Shown here in pieces: positions 10,876-20,361 of a stretch of DNA of 20,372 nt. Each line of letters starts with the position of its first letter. The first letter of the stretch is position 1. The stretch spans positions 454,103 through 474,474 of the forward strand of contig BJOX01000201.1 of NCBI GenBank assembly GCA_009731375.1. Reading direction: 5' to 3'. The translations under genes and the position numbers were made by a program. Under the pieces are notes generated by a model, which made no database searches, had not been told where the DNA came from, and worked only from the letters and a program-made list of their open reading frames with translations. This stretch comes from Paulinella micropora. Its lineage: Eukaryota > Cercozoa > Imbricatea > Euglyphida.

Positions 10876-11650
10876 GATGCTACCACCTTCCCACCCCCCC
10901 CGCCCCCCCCTTTGAATGTGGTATATATATAATTATGTTTATATAACTATATCTCTACATAACTATTATCTATATACTGGATAGAGATTCAACCATTTCT
11001 CCCCCTTAGTGAATTTTGTATATATACTTATTTGTATATAAAAATATCTCTACATACTTACATCTACATCCCAGACAGAGATCCAACCACCTTTCCCCCC
11101 CCCCCCCCCCCCCCGCATAAATNNNNNNNNNNNNNNNNNNNNNNNNNNNNNNNNNNNNNNNNNNNNNNNNNNNNNNNNNNNNNNNNNNNNNNNNNNNNNN
11201 NNNNNNNNNNNNNNNNNNNNNNNNNNNNNNNNNNNNNNNNNNNNNNNNNNNNCCCCCCCCCCCCCCCCCTGTGAATGTGGTATATATATAATTATTTGTC
11301 TATAACTATATCTCTACATAACGATTATCTATATACTGGACAGAGATGCAACCATTTCTCCTCCCTAATGAATTTTCTATATATACTTATTTGTATATAA
11401 AAATATCTCTACATACTTACATCTACATCCCAGACAGAGATGCAACCACCTTTCCCCCCCCCCTGTGAATGTGGTATATATAATTATTTGTATATAACTA
11501 TATCTCTACATAACGATTATCTACATACTGGACAGAGATGCAACCATTTTTCCTCCTAATAAATTTTGTATATATACGTATTTGTACATAAAAATATCTC
11601 TACATAACTGTATCTACAGCCCAGGCAGAGATTCAAGTCCCCTCTCCCAC
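10876..11650 (+). repeat. About 190-bp minisatellite, higher-order relative of the D2 array, with assembly gap
   Basis: Units contain GACAGAGATGCAACCACC, a C-run, TGAATGTGGTATATATA, then ACTGGACAGAGATGCAACC, ATTTCTCCTCCTAATGAATT and TTGTATATATAC. Each half keeps the skeleton of exon D2 (GAAGCACCTCCATCTCCTAC, TAATGAATCTG|GTATGT). Copies start near 10876, 11253 and 11450. Ns at 11123-11252 lie between poly-C runs, a typical assembly failure point. Confidence 0.8.
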
Positions 11651-11662
11651 CACTGAATCTGA

Positions 11663-11696
<34 letters not shown>

Positions 11697-11803
11697 CATA
11701 TGTATATATATATATAATATATATGTATATATATTACATATTGTATATATATATATATAATACCTATATCTACATAACTATATCTACAGCCCGGGACAGA
11801 AGC

Positions 11804-11871
<68 letters not shown>

Positions 11872-11887
11872 TCTGATATGTACATTG

Positions 11888-11926
<39 letters not shown>

Positions 11927-11992
11927 GATTGTTATATCTACATCATAACTTTATCTACAGCCCAAGCCCAGACTGTGATGCATAACCCCAAG

Positions 11993-12023
<31 letters not shown>

Positions 12024-12030
12024 CCCTATC
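11651..12030. repeat. (TA)n and (CT)n with two further D2-like remnants
   Basis: TA tracts at about 11660-11760, 11890-11923 and 11993-12023; (CT)n at about 11808-11866. The sequence ACAGAAGCACCTCTCT...GTGAATCTG|ATATGTAC around the CT tract matches exon D2 with a CT expansion inside it. Confidence 0.82.
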
Positions 12031-12079
12031 CACATTTTAATATAACACTTGCCACCTATGCATATACGTGTTTATCTCT

Positions 12080-12200
12080 TTATCGGTCACCTCCACAAAA
12101 TGTGGTCAGGTTATCGATAATGAACTACATATGCGGCGCGCCAAATTTGACGTGTTTGCCGGCTCGCCCGCAAAACACGCCAAATTTGTCGCTAGCCGCC
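12080..12200 (-). mobile_element. Double-hairpin GC-rich element, copy 3 (inverted)
   Basis: TTATCGGTCACCTCCACAAA is the reverse complement of the second hairpin, followed by ATGCGGCGCGCC ... GCTAGCCGC. The opposite orientation to the other three copies shows it behaves as an independent mobile unit. It ends about 40 bases before the exon E acceptor region. Confidence 0.83.
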
Positions 12201-12253
12201 CGCAAAATATCCTAAAATCTCTTGGTTGTGTTTGACAGGGGTTTCTCCGGCAG

Positions 12254-12341
12254 GTTGGCAGGCCCCCAAGGGGAAGCACGACACGGAAGGCTGGAAATCC
12301 TTAGAAACATCTTTCCTAGTCTTGAAAGGCCTGATGCTAGG
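12254..12341 (+). CDS. Exon E: HDTEGWKSLETS segment
   Basis: Seen: acceptor CTCCGGCAG ends at 12253 and donor CTAGG|GTACAT begins at 12342. The exon is 88 nt, phase 1 in and phase 2 out, encoding WQAPKGKHDTEGWK, then SLETSFLVLKGLML. A second AG at 12238 (GTGTTTGACAG) is in the same phase, has the better pyrimidine tract, and would add five residues (VSPAG). Either choice keeps the frame, giving NES-G-WQAPKGKHD or a Gly-VSPAG form. The peptide leaves the linker and enters a helix of hydrophobic heptad character (SLETSFLVLKGLML), consistent with the A-helix of a HEAT repeat. Joining to exon F gives LMLG-IGSNFAPF. I saw no second copy of this exon. Confidence 0.85.
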
Positions 12342-12426
12342 GTACATACCTACCTACCTACCTACCTACCTACCTACCTTCCTACCTACCTACCTACCGA
12401 ACTACCTACCTAACTACCTACCGTAG
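12342..12426 (+). repeat. 85-nt intron made almost wholly of (TACC)n
   Basis: GTACATACC, then CTAC repeats with CTTC, GAAC and TAAC variants, ending CTACCGTAG. It is by far the shortest intron in the model. CCTAACT near 12408 is the only branch-site-like string noticed. Confidence 0.8.
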
Positions 12427-12521
12427 GATCGGGTCGAATTTTGCACCATTTCTGGACGAGGAGCTGTTTGGCTTGATTTTTCGTTCGGTGAAGCACCCGA
12501 ACAGATTTGTACGAGCGACAG
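12427..12521 (+). CDS. Exon F: HEAT repeat with HPNRFVRATG
   Basis: Seen: acceptor CTACCGTAG ends at 12426 and donor ACAG|GTTCAA begins at 12522. The exon is 95 nt, phase 2 in and phase 1 out, encoding IGSNFAPFLDEELFGLIF, then RSVKHPNRFVRAT. Known: helix A (FLDEELFGLIFRSV), a His-Pro turn, then a V-R-x-x-G/A B-helix is the HEAT layout. The last base joins exon G to make Gly and gives HPNRFVRATGFEMCGG. Two copies of the last 45 bases, with the donor GT kept, lie downstream at 12741-12785 and 12949-12993. Copy 2 differs only by synonymous changes (GCG to GCC, ACA to ACG). The minus-strand frame RTNLFGCFTERK over the same bases is a shadow. Confidence 0.9.
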
Positions 12522-12740
12522 GTTCAAGACATACATATACATACACATACATACATACATACATGTATGCATACACACATACGTACATCCATGCATACAT
12601 GCATACATACATACATGCATACATATATGCATACATACATACGTACATCCATGCATACATGCATACATGCATACATAGGTACATACGTACATGCGTACAT
12701 ACATACATACATACATACATACATACATAAATACATACAA

Positions 12741-12785
12741 TTTTTCGTTCGGTGAAGCACCCGAACAGATTTGTACGAGCCACGG
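12741..12785 (+). pseudogene. Partial copy 2 of the exon F 3' end with donor
   Basis: Reads FRSVKHPNRFVRAT plus G|GTCCAA. Both base differences from exon F are synonymous. No acceptor lies directly upstream. Confidence 0.85.
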
Positions 12786-12948
12786 GTCCAACACATACAT
12801 ATACATACATATACATACATACATATATACATATATGCATACATACGTACATCCATGCATACATGCATACATGCATACATACGTACATACGTACATGCGT
12901 ACATACATACATACATACATACATACATACATACATACATACATACAA

Positions 12949-12993
12949 TTTTTCGTTCGGTGAAGCACCCGAACAGATTTGTACGCACCACGG
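12949..12993 (+). pseudogene. Partial copy 3 of the exon F 3' end with donor
   Basis: Reads FRSVKHPNRFVRTT plus G|GTCAAA. CGA to CGC and ACA to ACG are synonymous; GCG to ACC changes Ala to Thr. Confidence 0.85.
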
Positions 12994-13142
12994 GTCAAAC
13001 ACATACACACATATATATACATAATACATACATACATACATACATACATACATACATACATACATACATACATACGTACATACATACATACGTACATACG
13101 TACATACATACATACATACATACATGCATACATACATGGCAG

Positions 13143-13178
13143 GGTTCGAAATGTGCGGAGGCATCAGTCAGATTTGCA
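13143..13178 (+). pseudogene. Partial copy 1 of the exon G 5' end with acceptor
   Basis: ATGGCAG|GGTTCGAAATGTGCGG, then GGCATCAGTCAGATTTGCA, identical to the first 36 bases of exon G. It then turns into ACATACGTACATA repeat. Confidence 0.88.
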
Positions 13179-13255
13179 ACATACGTACATACATACATAC
13201 ATACATACATACATACATACATACATACATACTTACATACATACATACATGGCAG

Positions 13256-13291
13256 GGTTCGAAATGTGCGGAGGCATCAGTCAGATTTGCA
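13256..13291 (+). pseudogene. Partial copy 2 of the exon G 5' end with acceptor
   Basis: Identical to copy 1 over the exon part and to the flanking CATGGCAG and ACATACGTAC. The period to copy 1 is 113 bp, and 97 bp to the true exon. Confidence 0.88.
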
Positions 13292-13352
13292 ACATACGTA
13301 CATACATACATACATACTTTCATACATACATACATACATACATACATGGCAG

Positions 13353-13439
13353 GGTTCGAAATGTGCGGAGGCATCAGTCAGATTTGCAGCTCGGAGCAAT
13401 TGGAAGTGGTGGCGAAGACGATGACCGAGATGCTAGCAG
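13353..13439 (+). CDS. Exon G: HEAT repeat, FEMCGGISQIC ... LEVVAKTMTEMLA
   Basis: Seen: acceptor CATGGCAG ends at 13352 and donor AGCAG|GTGCCT begins at 13440. The exon is 87 nt, phase 1 in and out, encoding FEMCGGISQICSS, then EQLEVVAKTMTEMLA. The first base pair completes Gly after exon F. FVRATGFEMCGGISQI is a B-helix and EQLEVVAKTMTEMLAVGL the next A-helix. The first 36 bases are copied twice upstream with the acceptor; the last 46 bases are copied at 14246-14291 with the donor GT. In that copy the three differences inside the matched codons (GAG to GAA, GCG to GCC, CTA to TTA) are all synonymous. The protein-level conservation of the copies is among the strongest evidence that this is real coding sequence. 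Confidence 0.9.
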
Positions 13440-13450
13440 GTGCCTTATCC

Positions 13451-13566
<116 letters not shown>

Positions 13567-13798
13567 GGACACCGTGATAGCCCAGTGGTCAAGTTCTACC
13601 ATCTGGGCCCTGTCGCCAGTTCGATTCCCGTCGGTGCCACCAGTATTTTCATTGAACATACCGGTCCGTCTGGACGTGTTGGAACTGCCCTTGCGGGGGT
13701 GTCATTAGAGCTTATCGTCAATTCTTCGTACTCCCCTCACGGGTGAGACGATGGAGGCGCATGTGCAGAAATGCATCAGCCATTGACAGAGAAGCACT
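13567..13798 (+). mobile_element. tRNA-derived SINE, copy 1
   Basis: Head with pol III box A TAGCCCAGTGG (13578-13588) and box B AGTTCGATTCC (13618-13628), followed by CGTCGGTGCCA like a tRNA 3' acceptor strand. The body of about 155 bp runs to GAGAAGCACT and an (ATT)n tail. The T-stem no longer pairs fully, so this is not a working tRNA. It is followed by ATT/ACT repeat (13799-13942). Confidence 0.88.
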
Positions 13799-13848
13799 AT
13801 TATTATTATTATTATTATGATTATTATTACTATTACTACTACTACTAC

Positions 13849-13903
<55 letters not shown>

Positions 13904-13942
13904 CAGTATTATCATTATTATCATTATTATTATTATTATTAT

Positions 13943-14174
13943 GGACACCGTGATAGCCCAGTGGTCAAGTTCTACCATCTGGGCCCTGTCGCCAGTTCGA
14001 TTCCCGTCGGTGCCACCAGTATTTTCATTGAACATACCGGCCCGTCTGGAAGTGTTGGAACTGCCCTTGCGGGGGTGTCATTAGAGCCTATCGTCAATTC
14101 TTCGTACTCCCCTCACGGGTGGAGACGATGGAGGCGCATGTGCAGAATTGCATCAGCCATTGACAGAGAAGCAC

Positions 14175-14175
<1 letters not shown>
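13943..14175 (+). mobile_element. tRNA-derived SINE, copy 2
   Basis: Nearly identical to copy 1 over its full length. Box A is at 13954-13964 and box B at 13994-14004. Same orientation, same GAGAAGCACT end and (ATT)n tail to about 14235. Nearness and similarity point to local tandem duplication. Confidence 0.88.
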
Positions 14176-14235
<60 letters not shown>

Positions 14236-14245
14236 TGTGTTATTG

Positions 14246-14291
14246 GAACAATTGGAAGTGGTGGCCAAGACGATGACCGAGATGTTAGCAG
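14246..14291 (+). pseudogene. Partial copy of the exon G 3' end with donor
   Basis: Reads EQLEVVAKTMTEMLA plus G|GTTATA. Differences from exon G are synonymous except at the left border. No acceptor AG is seen directly upstream (TTTGTGTTATTG). Confidence 0.85.
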
Positions 14292-14293
14292 GT

Positions 14294-15075
<782 letters not shown>

Positions 15076-15112
15076 TAATAATGTGTTGCGTCGTGTCTGC
15101 GTTTGTTTCAGT

Positions 15113-15170
15113 TATACATACATACATACATACATACATACATAACATACATACATACATACATACATAA
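15113..15170. repeat. (CATA)n block
   Basis: Short CATA array with two phase slips. Confidence 0.93.
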
Positions 15171-15202
15171 TATACACGCATGCACATTAGAACGCTATAT
15201 AG

Positions 15203-15250
15203 TTGTCTCGGGTGGTTATAGAAGCCGAGTCCGCTTCGCTGTTTTATAGA
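15203..15250 (+). pseudogene. Decayed copy of exon H 5' part
   Basis: AACGCTATATAG|TTGTCTCGGGTGG through CCGAGTCCGCTTCGCTGTTT aligns with AACGCTATGTAG|TTGGCTTGGGTGA through CCAGGTCCGCTTCGCTGCTT of exon H. It ends in TAG in the exon frame and runs into GATA repeat. Confidence 0.82.
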
Positions 15251-15278
15251 TAGATAGATAGATAGGTAAGTAGGTAGG

Positions 15279-15337
<59 letters not shown>

Positions 15338-15365
15338 GTAGAGATAGATAGATAGATAGGTAGCT
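15246..15365. repeat. (GATA)n with GGTA variants
   Basis: About 120 bp, the complement of the CTAT arrays elsewhere. A 60-bp non-repeat spacer follows. Confidence 0.94.
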
Positions 15366-15428
15366 ACCAAAGAAAACATGCATACATACATGCATAACAT
15401 GAACAAGCATGTACATTAACAGCTGGTT

Positions 15429-15445
15429 GGTTATTATTATTATTA

Positions 15446-15503
<58 letters not shown>

Positions 15504-15516
15504 GATTATGATTATG

Positions 15517-15591
<75 letters not shown>

Positions 15592-15592
15592 T
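15429..15592. repeat. (ATT)n array with ATG interruptions
   Basis: About 165 bp. Confidence 0.96.
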
Positions 15593-15763
15593 AGGGAGTA
15601 CATAGGCCATTGGTCCTTTTCAATGGGCTGATTGGTATAAAGCTCCTAGAGTAATGTTCTATGCCGTCACTTCCTTTATTCCACCGATTGGTGTGGAGAC
15701 TTTCCTTATGGAATGGAGGACTGGATGCACATGGCCTTTTGGCTCAGCAATTGGCAGGAGATA

Positions 15764-15764
<1 letters not shown>
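15593..15764. other. Complex segment between ATT arrays, possible unrecognised dispersed repeat
   Basis: About 170 bp (GGGAGTACATAGGCC ... GGCAGGAGATACATT) ending directly in (ATT)n, as the SINEs do. No pol III boxes and no phase-compatible exon were seen. Confidence 0.45.

Positions 15765-15828
<64 letters not shown>
15765..15828. repeat. (ATT)n array
   Basis: About 64 bp. It is followed by a 65-bp complex spacer (15829-15894). Confidence 0.95.
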
Positions 15829-15894
15829 GTGACCGTGCCACCTGGCACCACTTTCTTCCTGTCAAGTGCCACTGTGCACCCGAATAGTACATTA

Positions 15895-16032
15895 TGCGGC
15901 TAGCCACAAATTTGTCGTGTTTTGCGGGCGAGCCGGAGCCGGGCCGGCGAGCCCGCAAAACACGACAAATTTGCGCCGCATATGTAGTTTTATCGGTAAC
16001 CTGACCACATTTTGTGGAGGTGACCGATAAAA
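15895..16032 (+). mobile_element. Double-hairpin GC-rich element, copy 4
   Basis: First hairpin 15895-15980 (TGCGGCTAGCCAC ... GCGCCGCA) and second hairpin 15988-16032 (TTTTATCGGT ... ACCGATAAAA). In this copy GTCGTG in the left arm pairs with CACGAC in the right, where copy 1 has GACGTG and CACGTC. Confidence 0.87.
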
Positions 16033-16095
16033 TACTGAGGAGACGAGCGCGCAAACCTTGTCCTTGGTCAAAAGCGACGTACACAATATCTAGAG

Positions 16096-16356
<261 letters not shown>

Positions 16357-16382
16357 AGTATTTATATTATAACGCTATGTAG

Positions 16383-16458
16383 TTGGCTTGGGTGATAATT
16401 GGAGCCAGGTCCGCTTCGCTGCTTCAGTAGCTACACGGGAATTTTGTCTGCGGGTGAG
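16383..16458 (+). CDS. Exon H: HEAT repeat with DNWSQVRFAASVATRE
   Basis: Seen: acceptor ACGCTATGTAG ends at 16382 and donor TGAG|GTTACG begins at 16459. The exon is 76 nt, phase 1 in and phase 2 out, encoding GLGDNWSQVRFAASVATRE, then FCLRV plus two bases. The first two bases complete Val after exon G, giving EMLA-VGLGDNWSQVRF. Known: Asp-x-W-x-x-V-R-x-A-A-x is a standard HEAT B-helix start. An alternative donor CGG|GTGAGG at 16453/16454 is stronger by consensus, but it would join exon I out of frame, so the later GT is preferred. A decayed copy of the 5' part is at 15203-15250. A long (CTT)n tract begins within ten bases of the donor. Confidence 0.85.
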
Positions 16459-16463
16459 GTTAC

Positions 16464-16529
16464 GCTTCTTCTTCTTCTTCTTCTTCTTCTTCTTCTTCTT
16501 CTTCTTCTTCTTCTTCTTCTTCTTCTTCT

Positions 16530-16576
<47 letters not shown>

Positions 16577-16598
16577 TTCTTCTTCTTCTTCTTCTTCT

Positions 16599-16633
<35 letters not shown>

Positions 16634-16640
16634 TTCTTCG

Positions 16641-16714
<74 letters not shown>

Positions 16715-16715
16715 A

Positions 16716-16769
<54 letters not shown>

Positions 16770-16807
16770 CATTATTATTATTATTATTACTACTACTATT
16801 ATTGCTA

Positions 16808-16866
<59 letters not shown>

Positions 16867-16880
16867 GTTACTATTATTAT
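16464..16880. repeat. (CTT)n, about 200 bp, then (CTA)n and (ATT)n
   Basis: CTT with a few CTC and GTC variants to about 16668, CTA to about 16712, ATT with ACT variants to 16880. The pure-pyrimidine strand is the intron sense strand. Confidence 0.96.
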
Positions 16881-16884
16881 TAGT

Positions 16885-17123
16885 GGCACCGCGATAGCCC
16901 AGGGGTTAAGGTATACCATCTGGGACCTGTCGCCAGTTCGATTCCCGTCGGTGCCAGTATTTTCAAAGGATATTTTCTTTGAAAGGATTGGTCTGTCTGG
17001 AAGGCTTGGAGCTGCCTTGCGGGGGTGTCAGTAGAGCCTATCGTCAAATCTTCGTACTCCCCTCGCGGGTGAGACGATGGAGGCACATGTGCAGAAATGC
17101 ATTCGCCATTGACTGAGAAGCAC

Positions 17124-17124
<1 letters not shown>
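16885..17124 (+). mobile_element. tRNA-derived SINE, copy 3 (diverged)
   Basis: Same family as 13567 and 13943. 5' GGCACCG can pair with CGGTGCC at 16949-16955, like an intact seven-base acceptor stem. Box A TAGCCCAGGGG (16895-16905) and box B AGTTCGATTCC (16935-16945). The body carries a small insertion near 16965-16985 (TTTTCAAAGGATATTTTC) and ends in GAGAAGCACT plus (ATT)n. Confidence 0.9.

Positions 17125-17202
<78 letters not shown>
17125..17202. repeat. (ATT)n tail array of SINE 3
   Basis: About 78 bp. Confidence 0.96.
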
Positions 17203-17366
17203 GAATAACCTCGGCTTAGTGCAGTCTTGCCCTCAGGAGCTCCATCGGTGGCCCCCATCATCAGGCGAGAGACTGACACGGGGGGGTGGAGGACCTCGAA
17301 CAAGGGTATTGGAGGCTTATGTCCGTTGAGGATATGCCATTAGCTGCATCAGTACGCCTCAGATAT

Positions 17367-17369
<3 letters not shown>
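17203..17369. other. Complex segment between ATT arrays, unrecognised
   Basis: About 165 bp (GAATAACCTCGGCTTAGTGC ... CGCCTCAGATATAGT) ending in (ATT)n. Likely a dispersed repeat, by analogy with the SINE tails. No box A/box B pair and no exon seen. Confidence 0.45.
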
Positions 17370-17421
<52 letters not shown>

Positions 17422-17467
17422 GTTATTATTATTATTATTAGTCATTATTAGTTATGATTATTATTAC

Positions 17468-17557
<90 letters not shown>

Positions 17558-17565
17558 CGTTGATG
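17370..17565. repeat. (ATT)n array
   Basis: About 195 bp with AGTC/AGTT interruptions near 17420-17470. Confidence 0.95.
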
Positions 17566-17582
17566 TTTTGTATTAGCGTCAT

Positions 17583-17702
17583 TCTACACCACCCAGATTT
17601 CTGGCTTTCTGGTGCCACTTTCTGGGTTTTTGCTTCCTGAAAGGCCTGGTCGCCTGCGGTGCCACTTTTACACCCAGAACCCGGAAACTGGGTGGTATAG
17701 AA
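17583..17702. mobile_element. 120-bp MITE-like element with terminal inverted repeats
   Basis: Ends TTCTACACCACCCAG and CTGGGTGGTATAGAA are inverted repeats with one mismatch. An internal direct repeat GGTGCCACTTT occurs twice. No target duplication was clear. Confidence 0.65.
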
Positions 17703-17806
17703 CGGGCCTTATGTATGCTATCTATGCTATCTATGCTATCTATGCTAACTATGCTAACTATGCTGTGTCTGTTATATGTGTTGTGTATGTTATGCATGTT
17801 ATGTAG

Positions 17807-17874
17807 CGATGCTTCGGCTTACTTTCATACCATACTACCGGCCATGTGTCTCAACCGTTACTACGTCGCGGAAG
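17807..17874 (+). CDS. Exon I: DASAYFHTILPAMCLNRYYVAEG segment, last exon in window
   Basis: Seen: acceptor GCATGTTATGTAG ends at 17806 and donor GAAG|GTACTT begins at 17875. The exon is 68 nt, phase 2 in and phase 1 out, encoding DASAYFHTIL, then PAMCLNRYYVAE plus one base. Its first base joins the AG left by exon H to make Ser (LRV-S-DASAYF). The peptide suits the A-helix and B-helix of another repeat (YFHTILPAM, NRYYVAEG). The gene continues beyond 20372, or in exons I cannot see. Ten further copies of its last 38 or so bases with the donor lie in the following (TTAC)n array; only this first copy has the complete 5' part and a clear acceptor. Confidence 0.85.
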
Positions 17875-17890
17875 GTACTTGTTCAACTTA

Positions 17891-17933
<43 letters not shown>

Positions 17934-18069
17934 TGCAACTTATTATTACTTGCTTGCTTGCTTGCTTGCTTACTTACTTTTACTTACTTAGACTTACTTA
18001 CTTTCATACCATACTACCGGCCATGTATCTTAATCGTTATTACGTCGCGGAAGGTACTTATTTAACTTA

Positions 18070-18117
<48 letters not shown>

Positions 18118-18234
18118 CTACTTACTTACTTACTTACTTACTTACCTACTTACTTACTTACTTATTTACTTACTTATTCAAATTATTATTACTTGCTTAC
18201 TTACTTACGTACTTACGTACTTACGTACTTACTA

Positions 18235-18267
<33 letters not shown>

Positions 18268-18341
18268 ATTACTTACTTACTACCGGCCATGTGTCTCAAC
18301 CGTTATTACGTCGCGGAAGGTACTTATTCAACTTATTACTT

Positions 18342-18375
<34 letters not shown>

Positions 18376-18550
18376 CACCTACCCACTTACTTACTTAACT
18401 TATTCAACTTATTACTTGCTTACTTGATTACTTACTTGCTTGCTTGCTTACTTACTTACTTACTTATTTACTTACTTACTTACTTACTAACATACTACCG
18501 GCCATGTGTCTCAACCGTTATTACGTCGCGGAAGGTACTTATTCAACTTA

Positions 18551-18593
<43 letters not shown>

Positions 18594-18630
18594 TTCAACT
18601 TATTATTACTTACTTACTTACTTACTTACC

Positions 18631-18662
<32 letters not shown>

Positions 18663-18742
18663 GACTTACTCACTACCGGCCATGTGTCTCAACCATTATT
18701 AGGTCGCGGAAGGTACTCATTCAACCCATGACTTACTTACTG

Positions 18743-18780
<38 letters not shown>

Positions 18781-19004
18781 GTATTCAACTGATTACTTAC
18801 TTACTGACTTACTTACTTACTTACTTACTTACTTACCTTCATACCATACTACCGGCCATGTGTCTAGTCGTTACTACGTCGCGGAAGGTCCTTATTCAAC
18901 TTACTTACTTACTTACTTACTTACTTGCTTACTTACTTACTTACTTACTTACCTACCCACTTACTTACTTAACTTATTCAACTTACTACTTACTTACTTG
19001 CTTG

Positions 19005-19036
<32 letters not shown>

Positions 19037-19108
19037 AATGCTGACTAACATACTACCGGCCATGTGTCTCAACCGTTATTACGTCGCGGAAGGTACTTAT
19101 TCAACTTA

Positions 19109-19147
<39 letters not shown>

Positions 19148-19159
19148 TTCAACTTATTA

Positions 19160-19218
<59 letters not shown>

Positions 19219-19609
19219 TTTACTTACTTACTTACTTACTTACTCACTACCGGCCATGTGTCTCAACCATTATTAGGTCGCGGAAGGTACTCATTCAACC
19301 CATGACTTACTTACTTACTTACTTACTTACTTACGTATTCAACTGATTACTTACTTACTGACTGACTGACTTACTTACTTACCTTCATACCATACCACCG
19401 GCCATGTGTCTAGTCGTTACTACGTCGCGGAAGGTACTTATTCAACTTATTACTTACTTATTTACTTACTTACTTACTTACTTACCTACCCACTTACTCA
19501 CTTAACTTATTCAACTTATTACTTACTTACTTACTTACTTACTTACTAACATACTACCGGCCATGTGTCTCAACCGTTATTACGTCGCGGAAGGTACTTA
19601 TTCAACTTA

Positions 19610-19644
<35 letters not shown>

Positions 19645-19800
19645 TTTATTTAATAAATTACTTACTTACTTACTTACTTACTTCCTTACTTACTTCCTTA
19701 CTTACTTCCTTACTTACTTCCTTACTTACTTCCTTACTTACTTGCTTACTTACTCGCTTGCTTGCTTACTTATTCAACTTATTATTACTTTCTTACTTGC

Positions 19801-19836
<36 letters not shown>

Positions 19837-19960
19837 AACTTACTACCGGCTATGTGTCTCAATCGTTATTACGTCGCGGAAGGTACTTATTCAACTGCTT
19901 ACTTACTTACTTACTTACGTATTCAACTGATTACTTACCTACCCACTTACTTACTCAACT
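17875..19960 (+). repeat. (TTAC)n satellite with ten copies of the exon I 3' end and donor
   Basis: ACCGGCCATGTGTCTCAACC ... GTCGCGGAAG|GTACTTATTC recurs at 18016, 18282, 18497, 18675, 18851, 19055, 19249, 19397, 19556 and 19845, separated by (TTAC)n. Variants include one with Cys to Tyr and otherwise synonymous changes (18016), an intact one (18497, 19055, 19556), one with TAC to TAG and an Arg to His change (18675, 19249), and one frameshifted by a 1-base loss (18851, 19397). Their order makes a higher-order repeat of about 500-560 bp. Confidence 0.9.
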
Positions 19961-19990
19961 TATTCAACTTGTTACTTACTTGCTTGCTTG

Positions 19991-20021
<31 letters not shown>

Positions 20022-20030
20022 GCTTACTTG

Positions 20031-20073
<43 letters not shown>

Positions 20074-20160
20074 GCTTACTTACTTACTTGCTTACTTACT
20101 TACTTACTTACTTACTCACTTACTTACTCACTTACTCACTCACTTACTTACTTACTTGTT
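19961..20160. repeat. (TTAC)n array with TTGC and TCAC variants
   Basis: About 200 bp without exon I pieces. A 40-bp complex spacer follows. Confidence 0.95.
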
Positions 20161-20200
20161 TGCATGTGAAGTGTTCGTTTGTACTCTATCGAACCTTGTG

Positions 20201-20201
<1 letters not shown>

Positions 20202-20283
<82 letters not shown>

Positions 20284-20284
20284 T

Positions 20285-20315
<31 letters not shown>

Positions 20316-20330
20316 TACACACACACACGC

Positions 20331-20361
<31 letters not shown>

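Larger units (their letters stand above)
12530..13136. repeat. (CATA)n arrays with CATG and CGTA variants in intron F-G
   Basis: Three CATA blocks separated by exon F 3'-end copies. The TYIH and MYVC frames are repeat translations. Confidence 0.95.

Noticed and set aside
12414-13164. Minus-strand frames with RTNLFGCFTERK repeated three times
   Set aside because: The + strand reading of the same bases (RSVKHPNRFVRAT) joins in phase with exons E and G and shows synonymous change; the minus reading has a stop in one copy and no splice support.
13567-13640. Functional tRNA gene
   Set aside because: Box A and box B are present, but the T-stem does not pair fully, the anticodon arm is not convincing, and the sequence continues into a conserved non-tRNA body, as expected for a SINE.
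16388-16460. Use of the stronger donor CGG|GTGAGG for exon H
   Set aside because: It leaves phase 0, which puts exon I out of the frame that gives MCLNRYYVAEG. The GAG|GTTACG donor keeps it. Transcript data would settle it.
17875-19960. CRISPR-like array (regular repeats about 45 bp long)
   Set aside because: Spacers are (TTAC)n of varied length, not unique sequences, and the repeat is the end of exon I. The context is eukaryotic.
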